From contig CM022300.1 of NCBI GenBank assembly GCA_011799875.1, forward strand, positions 116,007,757 to 116,071,756: DNA of 64,000 nucleotides, written 5' to 3'. Made by a program: the position numbers and the translations under genes. This stretch comes from Thinopyrum elongatum (Eukaryota; Streptophyta; Magnoliopsida; Poales; Poaceae). The notes beneath the pieces were generated by a model. That model saw only the letters and a list, made by a program, of their open reading frames with translations. It was not told where the DNA came from and did not search any database. How positions within the stretch are numbered: position 1 is the stretch's first letter; each line of letters opens with the position of its first letter. Shown in pieces: positions 37,251 to 48,104 of the stretch.

Positions 37251-38765
37251 GTGGGAGGAAAGTAGAACTTGGTGAGGTAATTGTACCTTCTCCTGAATTG
37301 GAAAGTAGTTCATCAGAGAAAACCGTTCCTGTGACGCCTACACCAACTAGAGAGGAAGCTAATGATGACGATCATGAAACTTCGGATCAAGTTACTACAG
37401 AACTTCGTAGGTCAACCAGAACACAATCCGCACCAGAGTGGTACGGGAATCCTGTACTGGAAGTCATGTTACTAGACCAAGGTGAACCTAAGAACTATGA
37501 AGAAGCTATGATGAGCCCAGATTCCGACAGATGGCTTGAGGCCATGAAATCTGAGATAGGATCCATGTATGAGAACAAAGTGTGGACTTGGTGGATTTGC
37601 CCGATGATCGGCAAGCCATAGAAAATAAATGGATCTTCAAGAGGAAGACGGATGCTGATGGTAGTGTTACTATCTACAAAGCTCGACTTGTCGCAAAAGG
37701 TTTTCGACAAAGTTCAAGGTGTTGACTATGATGAGATTTTCTCACTCGTAGCGATGCTTAAGTCTGTCCGAATCATGTTAGCAATTGCCGCATTTTATGA
37801 AATCTGGCAAATGGATGTCAAAACTGCATTCCTTAATGGATTTCTTAAAGAAGAGTTGTATATGATGCAACCAGAAGGTTTTGTCAATCCTAAAGGTGCT
37901 AACAAAGTATGCAAGCTCCAGTGATCCATCTATGGACTGGTGCAAGCATCTCGGAGTTGGAATATACGCTTTGATAAGGGGATCAAAGCATATGGTTTTA
38001 TACAGACTTATGGTGAAGCCTGTATTTACAAGAAAGTGAGTGGGAGCTCTGTAGCATTTCTGATATTATATGTGGATGACATATTGCTGATTGGAAATGA
38101 TATAGAATTTCTGGATAGCATAAAAGGCTACTTGAATAAGAAATTTTCAATGAAAGACCTCAGTGAAGCTGCATACATATTGGGCATCAAGATCTATAGA
38201 GATAGATCAAGACGCTTGATAAGATTTTCAATGAGTACATGCCTTGACAAGATTTTGAAGGAGTTCAAAATGGATCAGTCAAAGAAGGAGTTCTAGCCTG
38301 TATTGTAAGGTGTGAAGTTGAGTAAGACTCAAAGCCCGACCATGGCAGAAGATAGAGAGAGAATGAAAGTCATTCCCTATGCCTCAGCCATAGGTTCTAT
38401 AAAGTATGCCATGCTGTGTACCAAACTTGTTGTGTACCTTGCCATGAGTTTGTCAAGGGGGTACAATAGTGATCCAGGAGTAGATCACTAGACAGCGGTC
38501 AAAATTATCCTTAGAGGACTAAGGAAATGTTTCTCGATTATGGAGGTGATAAAGAGTTCATCGTAAAGAGTTACGTCGATGCAAGCTTTGACACTGATCT
38601 AGATGACTCTAAGTCTCAATCTAGATATGTATTGAACGTGGGAGCAATTAGCTAGAGTAGCTCCATGCAGAGCATTGTAGACATAGAAATTTACAAAATA
38701 CATACGGATCTGAATGTGGCAGACCCGTTGACTAAACTTCTCTCACAAGCAAAACATGATCACAC
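37251..38765 (+). pseudogene. reverse transcriptase and RNase H remnant, Copia E3
   Basis: Pieces at 37127-37621, 37652-37924 and 37940-38296 cover the linker and RVT_2 domain: WLEAMKSEIGSMYENKVW, WQMDVKTAFLNGFLKEELY, then intact YVDD at 38069-38080. Defects include a frameshift near 37590, a TGA stop at 37922-37924 (CGA in E1 at the same codon) and a stop after KKEF at 38296. RNase H remnants run to about 38765. Confidence 0.9.
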
Positions 38766-38787
38766 CTTAGTACTCTTTGGGTGTTAA

Positions 38788-38918
38788 TCACATAGCGATG
38801 TGAACTAGATTATTGTCTCTAGTAAACCCTTTGGGTGTTGGTCACATGGCGATGTGAACTATGGGTGTTAATCACATAAATATGTGAACTATTGGTGCTA
38901 AATCACATGGCGATGTGA
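38788..38918 (+). repeat. four TCACAT...ATGTGA palindromes before the E3 3' LTR
   Basis: Exact 6-base arms around four-base loops at 38788-38803, 38842-38857, 38872-38887 and 38903-38918, within repeats that also carry 'gtgttaatcacat' and 'gaactagattattg'. They end about 25 bases before the polypurine tract. Confidence 0.85.
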
Positions 38919-38940
38919 ACTAGATTATTGACTCTAGTGC

Positions 38941-38951
38941 AAGTGGGAGAC
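38941..38951 (+). other. polypurine tract of Copia E3
   Basis: AAGTGGGAGAC directly before the 3' LTR. The E2 counterpart is at 29141-29151 on the minus strand. Confidence 0.8.
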
Positions 38952-40711
38952 TGAAGAAAATATGCCCTAGAGGCAATAATAAAGTTGTTATTTTATATTT
39001 CCTTATATCATGATAAATGTTTATTATTCATGCTAGAATTGTATTAACCGGAAACTTGATACATGTGTGGATACATAGACAAAACACCGTGTCCCTAGTA
39101 AGCCTCTACCCGACTAGCTTGTTAATCAAAGATGGTTAAGTTTCCTAACCATGGACATGAGTTGTCATTTGATAACGGGATCACATCATTAGGAGAATGA
39201 TGTGATGGACATGACCCATCCGTTAGCTTAGCATATTGATCGTTCAGTTTTATTGCTATAGCTTTCTTCATGTCATATACATATTCCTTTGACTATGAGA
39301 TTATGCAACTCCCGGATACCAGAGGAATACTTTGTGTGCTATCAAACATCACAACGTAACTGGGTGATTATAAAGATGCTCTACAGGTATCTCCGAAGGT
39401 GTTTGTTGGGTTGGCATAAATCGAGATTGGGATTTGTCACTCCGAGTATCGGAGAGGTATCTCTGGGCTCTCTCAGTAATGCACATCATAAGAAGCCTTG
39501 CAAGCAAAGTGACTAATGAGTTAGTTGCGCGATGATGTATTACGGAACGAGTAAAGAGACTTGCCGGTAATGAGATTGAACTAGGTATGAAGATACCGAC
39601 GATCGAATCTCGGGCAAGTAACATACCGATGACAAAGGGAATAACGTATGTTGTCATAATGGTTCGACCGATAAAGATCTTCGTAGAATATGTAGGAGCT
39701 AATATGAGCATCTAGGTTCCGCTATTGGTTATTGATCGGAGAGGTGTCTCGGTCATGTCTACATAGTTCTCGAACCCGTAGGGTTCGCACGCTTAACGTT
39801 CGATGACGATTTTGTATTATATGAGTTATGTGATTTGGTGACCGAATGTTGTTCGGAGTCTCGGATGAGATCACGGACATGACGAGGAGTCTCGAAATGG
39901 TCGAGAGGTAAAGATTCATATATAGGACGATGATATTCGGACACCGGAAGTGTTCCGGGGTACCGGGTACATATCGGGTCACCGGAAAGGGGTTTCGGGC
40001 GCCCCCGGCAAAGATATGGGCCTAATGGGCCAAGAGGGGAAACGCAGAAGCCAGCAGGGGCTGCTGCGCCCCCCATATGGGCCGCACCTTAGGAGGAAGG
40101 AAAGGGGGAAGAGAGAATGAAGGGGAGGGATTCAGCCTCCCCCTTCCTTCCCTCCTCCCTCCTCTTTCCTTCTCCCTCCGGTGGATATGGTAGGGGGGGC
40201 GGGCGAATTGGACAAGGCCCCCAAGTAGGATTCCTCCTACTTGGGGCGCCCCTTGGCTGTCCTCCTCCCCCTCCCACATATATATACGTGGGGAGGGGGC
40301 GCCTAGAACACACACCAACAATTGTTAGCCGTGTGCGGCACCCCCCTCCACAGTTTATGCCTCCGGTCATATTCACGTAGTGCTTAGGCGAAGCCCTGCA
40401 CGGATCACTTCACCATCACCATCACCACGCCGTCGTGCTGACGGAACTCTCCCTCAACACTTTGCTGGATCAAGAGTTTGAGGGACGTCATCGAGCTGAA
40501 CGTGTGCAGAACTCGGAGGTGCCGTACGTTCGGTGCTTGATCGGTCGGAACGAGAAGAAGTTCGACTACATCAACCGCGTTAACAAACGCTTCCGCTTTT
40601 GGTCTATGAGGGTACGTAGACACACTCTCCTCTCTCGTTGCTATGCATCTCCTAGATAGATCTTGCGTGAGCATAGGAAATTTTTGAAATTGCATGCTAC
40701 GTTTCCCAACA
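38952..40711 (+). repeat. 3' LTR of Copia E3
   Basis: 1760 bases, collinear with the 5' LTR. Spot comparison gives roughly 3-4 percent difference, concentrated in the GC-rich part. It starts TGAAGAAAATATG (one change). Confidence 0.95.
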
Positions 40712-41534
40712 CACATCTATAACATGTATATCAAATATACCTTTGTTCACTTTGCCATCCTTCTTATCCGCCAAGTAATTGGGGCAGTTCCGCTTTCATT
40801 GACCATTTCCTTTGTAGTAGAAGCACTCAGTCTCAGGCTTGGGTTCAGCTTTGGGCTTCTTCACAGGAGCAGCAACTTGCTTGCCATTCTTCTTGAAGTT
40901 CCCTTTCTTTCTCTTGCCCTTTTTTCTTGAAACTAGTGGTCTTGTTAACCATCAACACTTGATGCTCTTTCTTGATTTCTACCTTTGCCGATTTCAGCAT
41001 CGCGAAGAGCTCGGGAATCGTTTTCATCATCCCTTGCATATTATAGTTCATCACGAAGTTCTAGTAGCTTGGTGATAGTGACTAGATAAATCTGTGAATC
41101 ACTATCTTATCTGGAAGATTAACTCCCACTTGATTCAAGAGATTGTAGTACCTAGACATTCTGAGCACATGCTCACTGGCAAGCTATTCTCCTCCATCTT
41201 GTAAGCAAAGTACTTGTCAGAGGTCTTATACCTCTCGACATGAGTCTGAAATACCAATTTCAGCTCTTGGAACATCTCATATGCTCCATGGCGTTCAAAA
41301 CGTTTTTGAAGTCCCGGTTCTAAGCCGTAAAGCATGGCGCACTAAACTATCAAGTAGTCATCATATCGAGCTTTGCCAAACATTCATAACGTCTGCATCT
41401 GCTCCTGCAATAGATCTATCACCTAGATGTGCATAAAGGACATAATTCTTCTATGCAGCAATGACGATAATCCTCAGATCACGGACCCAGTCCGCATCAT
41501 TGCTACTATCATCTTTCAACTTAGTTTTCTCTAG
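40712..41534 (-). pseudogene. gag remnant of Copia E2 (continues at 32089)
   Basis: Minus-strand gag with pieces at 41135-41335 (MLYGLEPGLQKRFE) and 40845-41054 (lysine-rich tract). The zinc knuckle at about 40765-40840 reads CFYYKGNGQ then a stop, so two metal ligands are lost. The first five bases are the right TSD of E3. Confidence 0.88.
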
Positions 41535-42753
41535 GAACGTATCAAAATAAAACAGGAGAGCTATACGCGAGCTATTGATCTACAACATAGATATGCAAAA
41601 ACTATCAATACTAAGTTCATGATAAATTAAGTTCAATTAATCAAATTACTAATGAGCTCCCACTTAAATCAATATCCCTCAAGTTGTCTAAGTGATACAT
41701 GAGATGGAGTAGTCTTCAATGGTGAACATCTTCATGTTGATCATATCTACTATATGACTCATGTTCGACCTTTCGGTCTCCAGTGTTCCAAGACCATGTC
41801 TGTACATGCTAGGCTCGTCAAGTTTAACCCAAGTATTCTACATGTGCAAAACTGTCTTACACCCGTTGTATGTGAACGTAGAGTCTATCACACCCGATCA
41901 TCACGTGGTGTCTCGAAACGACGAACTGTAGCAATGGTGCATACTCAGGGAGAACACTTTTACCTTGAAATTTAGTGAAGGGATCATCTTATAATGCTAC
42001 CGCTGTACTAAGCAAAATAAGATGCATAAAGGATAAACATCACATGCAATCAAAATATGTGACATGATATGGCCATCATCATCTTGTGGTTTTGATCTCC
42101 ATCTCCAAAGCATCGTCATGATCTCCATCGTCACCGGCTCGACACCTTGACCTCCATCGTTGCGTCGTGGTCGTCTCGCCAACTATTGCTTCTACAACTA
42201 TCGCTAACGCATAGTGATAAAGTAAAGCAATTACATGGCGTTTGCATTTCATACGATAAAGAGACAACCATAAGGCTCCTGCCGGTTGCCGATAACTTAA
42301 AAAACATGATCATCTCATACAATAATGTATATCACATCATGTCTTGACCATATCACAACATGCCCTGCAAAAACAAGTTAGACGTCTTCTACTTTGTTGT
42401 TGCAAGTTTTACGTGGCTGCTACGGGCTTCTAGCAAGAACCGTTCTTACCTACACATAAAACCACAACGGTGATTCATCAAGTTTGCTATTTTAACCTTC
42501 TTCAAGGACCGGCCACAGTCAAATTCGATTCAACTAAAGTAGGAGAAACAGACACCCGCCAGCCACCTTTATGCAAAACTAGTTGCATGTCAGTCGGTGG
42601 AACCGGTCTCATGTGCGTGGACATGTAAGGTTGGTCCGGGCCGCTTCATCCCACAATACCGCCGAATCAAAATAAGACGTTGGTGGTAAGCAGTATGACT
42701 ATCACTGCCCACAACTCTTTGTGTTCTACTCGTGCATATCATCTACGCATAGA
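41535..42753 (-). other. 5' leader of Copia E2, non-coding
   Basis: Aligns with the E1 and E3 leaders; no coding features seen. Confidence 0.6.
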
Positions 42754-42769
42754 CCTGGCTCTGATGCCA
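42754..42769 (-). other. primer-binding site of Copia E2 (tRNA-iMet)
   Basis: The minus strand reads TGGCATCAGAGCCAGG one base from the 5' LTR, identical to E1. Confidence 0.87.
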
Positions 42770-42770
42770 C

Positions 42771-44543
42771 TGTTGGGAAACATTACATGGAAAACAAAAA
42801 AAATTCTACGCACACGCAAGATCTATCAAGGAGATGCATAGCAACGATAGAGGAGAGTGTGTCTACATACCCTCGTAGACCATAAGCGGAAGCATTTCAC
42901 AACGCGGTTGATGTAGTCAAACTTTCTTCGAGATCCAACCGTTCTAGTACCGAACGTACGGCACCTCCGCGTTTAGCACACGTTCAGCTCGGTGATGTCC
43001 TCCGCCTTCTTGATCCAGCAAGACGGCGAGGTAGTAGATGATTTCCATCAGCACGACGGCGTGGTGACGGTGATGGTGAAGTGATCTCCACAGGGCTTCG
43101 CCTAAGCACTACAAAAATATGACCAGGGGTGTAAACGGTGGAGGGGGCGCCGCACACGGCTAACAATTGATCTGTTGCGTGCTAGGCGCCCCCCTCCCAC
43201 ATATATATAGGTGGGAGAGAGGGTGGAGCAGCCAAGGGGGGCGCCCAAGTAGGAGGAATCCTACTTGGGGTCTCTCCCAAGGTGGCGCCCCCTGCCATGT
43301 ATAGGAGCGGGGAAAAGGCAGGGGAGGGTGGCGTCCCCCCCCCCTTTCCTTTCTCCCATGAGAGGGAAAGGCAGGAGGGGCTAGCCCTCCACCTTTTCCT
43401 TCCCTAGGGCTGTTCGGCTAGGGAAAGGGGCGCACCAGCCCCCTGTGGGCTGGTCTGTCCCTCCCTTGGCCCATTAAGCCCATATACATGCCGGGGGTGC
43501 CCGGAACCCCTTCCGGTGACCCGATTTCTTCCCGGTACATCCCGAAACACTTCCGGTGTCCAAATACCATCGTCCTATATATCAATCTTTACCTCTCCAC
43601 CATTTCGAGACTCCTCGTCATGTCCGTGATCTCATCCAGGACTCCGAACAACATTCGGTCACAAAATCATATAACTCATATAACATTATATCGTCAACGA
43701 ACGTTAAGCGTGCAGACCCTATGGGTTCGATAACTATGTAGACATGACCGAGACACCTCTCCGGTCAATAACCAATAGCGGAACCTGGATGCCCATATTG
43801 GCTCCTACATATTCTACGAAGATCTTTATCGGTCGAACCGTTATGACAACATACGTAATTCCCTTTGTCCATCGGTATGTTACTTGCCCGAGATTCGATC
43901 GTCGGTATCTTCATACCTAGTTCAATCTCGTTACCGGGAAGTCTCTTTACTCGTTCCATAATACATCACCTCGTGACTAACTCCTTAGTCATTTGCTTGC
44001 AAGCTTATGATGTGTATTACCGAGAGGGCCCAGAGATACCTCTCCGAAACTCGGAGTGACAAATCCTAATCTTGATCTATGCCAACTCAACAAACACCTT
44101 CGGAGATACCTGTAGAGCTTCTTTATGATCACCCAGTTATGTTGTGATGTTTGATAGCACACAAGGTATTCCTCTGGTATCCGGGAGTTGCATAATCTCA
44201 TAGTTGAAGAAATATGTATTTGACATGAAGAAAGCAATAGCAATAAACTGAACGATCATTATGCTAAGCTAACGGGTTGGTCTTGTCCATCACATCATTC
44301 TCCTAATGATGTGATCCTGTTATCAAATGACAACTCATGTCTATGGTTAGGAAACCTTAACCATCTTTGATCAACGAGCTAGTCTAGTAGAGGCATACTA
44401 GGGACACGGTATTTGTTTATGTATTCACACATGTATTTAAGTTTCCGATCAATACAATTCTAGCATGAATAATAAACCTTTATCATGAATAAGGAAATAT
44501 AAAATAACAACTTTATTATTGCCTCTAGGGCATATTTCCTTCA
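42771..44543 (-). repeat. 5' LTR of Copia E2
   Basis: 1773 bases. On the plus strand it starts TGTTGGGAAACATT and ends ...GCATATTTCCTTCA. Followed by the right TSD, tgaac at 44544-44548. Confidence 0.93.
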
Positions 44544-44548
44544 TGAAC

Positions 44549-46251
44549 TATTGAACAAGCTGAGAAATTATTGAATAATATTTTGAAAAATTATGATGAT
44601 TGGACACTTCCTGAACCACCGCCTAAACCCACTCCAAAGAAGAGGGGTACCTTATATCTCAGTCCTGAAGATATGCAAGAGGCAAAGAAAAGAATGAAGG
44701 AAAAATGTATTAAAGCAGAGGATGTTAAAAATTTACCTCCTATTAAAGAAATACATGGACTTGACAAGCCACCACCAAAGGTGGTAGAGGTAAACTCTTT
44801 AATGAAATTTGATGAAAGTGACATCCCTTACAATAAACATCCTAGTCAATGCCTTTATGAGTTTGATAACTACATTAGAAAACAAGATCACTTCAATGAA
44901 AATGTTATGAAACAATGGAAATATAATTCCAGTATGATTGATCACTTGAGTGACTTGTTATTTAGAATTACTAATGATGTAAGAGGTGTAGGAAAATATG
45001 CTTCTATGGTTCAAACCCTACTAGAACAAGTTGCTAAATCTCAAAGAGAATTGCTTGATGAAATGAATAATAATATAAATGACTTTGCTGTTAGAGTAGC
45101 AACTAGAGGAGGTAAAATGACTCAGGAACCACTTTATCCTGAGGGACACCCTAAAAGAATTGAACAAGACTCTCAAATAATCAACACTGATGCACCTAGT
45201 CCTTCTAAAAAGAAGAAGGAAAAGAAAAATGATAGGACTTTGCATACCTGTAGTGAACCTGAGATAGAAAAACCTCCTGATAATAATAATGATGTTTCTA
45301 TTTCTGATCCTGCAACTCAATCTGGTAATGAACATTCATCCAGTGATAATGAAAAAAATAATGATGATGTTCATGAAGACACTCAACCAGACAATGATAA
45401 ACAACCAGATAATGATGTTGAAATAGAACCAGTTGTTGATCTTGATAACCCACAACCTAAAAATAAAAGATATGATAAAAGAGACTTTGTTGCTAAGAAA
45501 CATGGAAGAGAAAGAGAACCATGGGTTCAAAAACCCATGCCCTTTCCACCTAAGTCAACTAAGAAAAAGGATGATGAAGAATTTGAACGCTTTGCTGAAA
45601 TGCTTAGGCCAGTCTTTTTGCGCACTCGCTTGACTGATATTTTAAAGATGGCCCCTTATGCAAAGTATATGAAAGACATCATCACTAATAAGAGAAAAAT
45701 ACCTAAAGCTGAAATCTCCACCATGCTTGCTAAATATTCTTTTAAGGATGGAGTACCTAAAAACTTGGAGATCCAGGAATACCAACTATACCTTGCTCCA
45801 TCAAAAGAAATTATGTTAAAACTGCTTTGTGTGATCAAGGAGCTGGTGTTAGTGTTATGCCTTTCTCCTTATATAAAAGACTCGATTTGAATAAACTCAC
45901 ACCTACTGAATATCTTTTCAAATGGCTGACAAATCAACTGCCATACCTATCGGTATTTGTGAGGATGTGCCCGTTGTTGTTGCAAATGTTACTATCTTAA
46001 CTGACTTTGTTATACTTGAGATGCCCGAGGACGACAACATGTCGTTTATCCTTGGTAGACCCCTTTTGAATACTACAGGGGCTGTTCTTGATTACAATAA
46101 AAGCAAGGTGACTTTTCATATCAATGGTAATGAACATACGGTGCACTTTCCGAAGAAACAATTCCAAGTGATTGGTATTAATGTTATTGAAAAATCTTCG
46201 ACACTCACTATTGGAAGTTGTCAACTACCTCTACCTACTGCCAAAAAGTAA
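44549..46251 (+). pseudogene. G1 gag-protease frame, 3' part
   Basis: Continues the G1 polyprotein in phase from the left side of E2. The open part runs to 45890 (about 440 codons). It is proline- and lysine-rich, then strongly Asp/Asn-rich (about 45270-45440), with no zinc knuckle. The retropepsin domain follows but is broken. Its active-site stretch, CDQGAGVSVMPFSLYKRL, lies in another frame at about 45830-45885 (Asp codon 45833-45835). The flap and C-terminal part are in a third frame, 45922-46251 (MADKSTAIPIGI, FILGRPLLNTTGAVLD). At least two frameshifts between 45780 and 45921 inactivate the protease. Related plant Gypsy proteases read DLGAS or DLGAG at the active site; the Gln here is a change. 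Confidence 0.88.
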
Positions 46252-47087
46252 TATGAAATGCTTATTGTTGGGTGCATATCCCCGTTGAGGTAACTTAGTG
46301 CTTTACGAAAGTTCTTCGGTTTCATGCTAATCGAAGGTGGTTGTTAATAAGACTTGATCAACCTTATTAATGGATCATTTTTCAGAGGTATGAAGTTGAT
46401 GAATCTAGTAAGCACAGCCTTCTGCTCCTAACTTTTATTTTCTGTTTCTCTTAGTTAAATAAAATAAAATTCCATGCTTTGTCTGTTTTCTGAATTTCCC
46501 GTGTAATAAAAAAATGACCCAAAAATAAAAGTTCTCAGAATGCCCTGAAAATTTAATACGATTTTTTTCTGAATATTTCTGAATTTTTGGTACAAATAAC
46601 ATCAGAGGGGGGTGCATCAGGTGGGCACAACCCACCTGGGTGCGCCAGCAGCCCCAGGCGTGCCCTGGTGGTTGTGGTCCCCACGTGGGCCCCCTCACTT
46701 ATCTCTTTAGCACATGTCATCTCCTACCTCCAGAAAAAAATCACCATTGCTCTCTCTCTCTCTCGTGTTCTTGCTCTCAAACCCACGGATTTCGATCTCT
46801 TTGCTCGAAGCTCCGTTTCTGAAACTGTTTTGGGGGATTGCTACTTGGTTTGTGACTCCTCCATTTCTCCAATTAGTTTTTGATTTAGTGGATTATATTT
46901 TGAATAATTAGCTACTCTTGGTGCTGTTGTAGATGAGCTTGCATGTTGAATTCTTAGAGTTCTAAGTAGTTTGAATGCTCAATATAGCCTCTATGCCTTC
47001 TTATGAGTAGTTGCTATCAATCTTGTGAAGTTTTGTTGACAAAAAATTGGTGTCCCAAAAAAATTCAGAAATTGTTCGCAAATAAAA
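46252..47087 (+). promoter_or_regulatory. G1 spacer with a diverged LTR U3 copy, possible internal promoter
   Basis: Non-coding. About 46511-46680 resembles the U3 of the G1 LTR itself: 'aaaaataaaagttctcagaat' here against 'aaaaataaaagttctcggaat' at 24991. It then has the inverted repeat GCACAACCCACC (46625-46636) and GGTGGTTGTG (46667-46676). A CT-rich tract (46748-46767) and leader-like sequence lead to the frame at 47088. No clear TATA box. Promoter function is inference. Confidence 0.5.
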
Positions 47088-48104
47088 ATGCAATTCTTTA
47101 GGAGTTCTTCGAGGAGGAAGTCTTCGGAGGCATCATCTAGTAGTGGCTCGGTGCGTCGGTCTTATGTTGAACCAAGTGCAAGTTCAATACAGGATGCCGC
47201 TATCAAATCATGCCTATGGCCGTGCAATGATTTTATGGTAAGTGCAGGTATTAAAGAAGAATTTGAGCAATATGTTCACAACGCCGAGCTCCGTCCCTAC
47301 ATTCAAGATAAGTGCAACCAGCATCTCAGCCTCACATAATCGTTTACTAAAGAATTTAAATTTCATCCTCGTGAGTCTAGAGTTTCGTTTAAACTTTATG
47401 ACCATCCATTTACCATGCCTCTAGAAGTGTTTTGTGGTATTTGTAAAATTCCATTTTGGGGTTCGCTAGACGAGCCACCAAGATCTGAGTATGAGTCATT
47501 TTTTACTAGTCTTTGCTATGGTGAGGATAGAGGAGTGACACAAGGAGAATAAAAAGTATTCATTTCCCATCAATTCAATACTTTGCACTATTTAATGGCA
47601 AATGCATTGTGGGCAAGCAGGATTGCAGCACACTATGTGCCCCTGACTTGAGCCTCATACACGCTGCTCTGACCGGAATTAAATGTTATAATCTTGGAGC
47701 GATTATTGCATGCAGATTACAACAGAACGCTGGTAGTGGTTATTTTTATGGTGGGATTTATGCTTCTTGTTTAGCTAAAGAGGTGGGTGTTGTACCTCTG
47801 CCTAATGACCCCATCTTGCCTACTCAGTACTTAGACTTTGATGCCATGAAACGCCATAAGTTCCTTAAGGGCAAAATCACTAATTATACTTATAACTTGA
47901 GGTTTAATAAAAAAAGCCATTGTGCATATTGCTTTGCCTGCGCCTGCTCTCTTTAATTTTGACAGCAAAAGAAGACATTATGTTCTTGAGAGCGAGGCCC
48001 GCGCGTACAAGGCGGAGATTGAGCCAGCTCGACGGGCTGAGGAGGCTGCACCAAGGGCCTCCATGAGCTATCACTCTGATTATTATGCAGGCCACGGATG
48101 GTGA
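47088..48104 (+). pseudogene. additional frame downstream of gag-protease in G1, broken
   Basis: Three pieces of one ancient frame. 47088-47339 is serine- and arginine-rich at its start (FFRSSSRRKSSEASSSSGS), and the frame goes on past a TAA at 47337 to 47551. After a one-base shift, about 47560-47956 contains HFPSIQYFALFNGKCIVG and KCYNLGAIIACRLQQNAGSG. After another shift, 47922-48104 is charged and ends YAGHGW. It sits where pol would be but has no reverse transcriptase, integrase or envelope motif. Plant Gypsy elements of the Athila and related groups often carry such sense-strand extra frames (ATHILA ORF1-like); that match is a guess. Function unknown. Confidence 0.6.

Larger units (their letters stand above)
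32090..40711 (+). mobile_element. Angela/BARE/WIS-like Copia E3, nested in E2
   Basis: Complete plus-strand structure: LTRs 32090-33850 and 38952-40711, a tRNA-iMet primer site, gag, protease, integrase, reverse transcriptase, RNase H and a polypurine tract. TSD cacat is perfect (32085-32089 and 40712-40716). It inserted into an E2 copy of its own family in inverted orientation. Coding regions are the best preserved of the three Angela-like copies but carry several frameshifts and stops, so it is not autonomous. Confidence 0.95.
27368..44543 (-). mobile_element. Angela/BARE/WIS-like Copia E2, nested in G1 and split by E3
   Basis: Two 1773-base LTRs (27368-29140 and 42771-44543), a tRNA-iMet primer site and a polypurine tract give a structurally complete minus-strand element of about 8.6 kb. 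The interior is split by Copia E3 (32090-40711), a copy of the same family in the opposite orientation. All coding domains are present as remnants with stops. The reverse transcriptase active site is mutated and the gag zinc knuckle has lost residues, so the copy is inactive. Confidence 0.92.

Noticed and set aside
38788..38918. CRISPR-like array from the regularly repeated TCACAT palindromes
   Set aside because: Units are short and irregularly spaced, spacers are themselves repeated, and the context is a plant retrotransposon.
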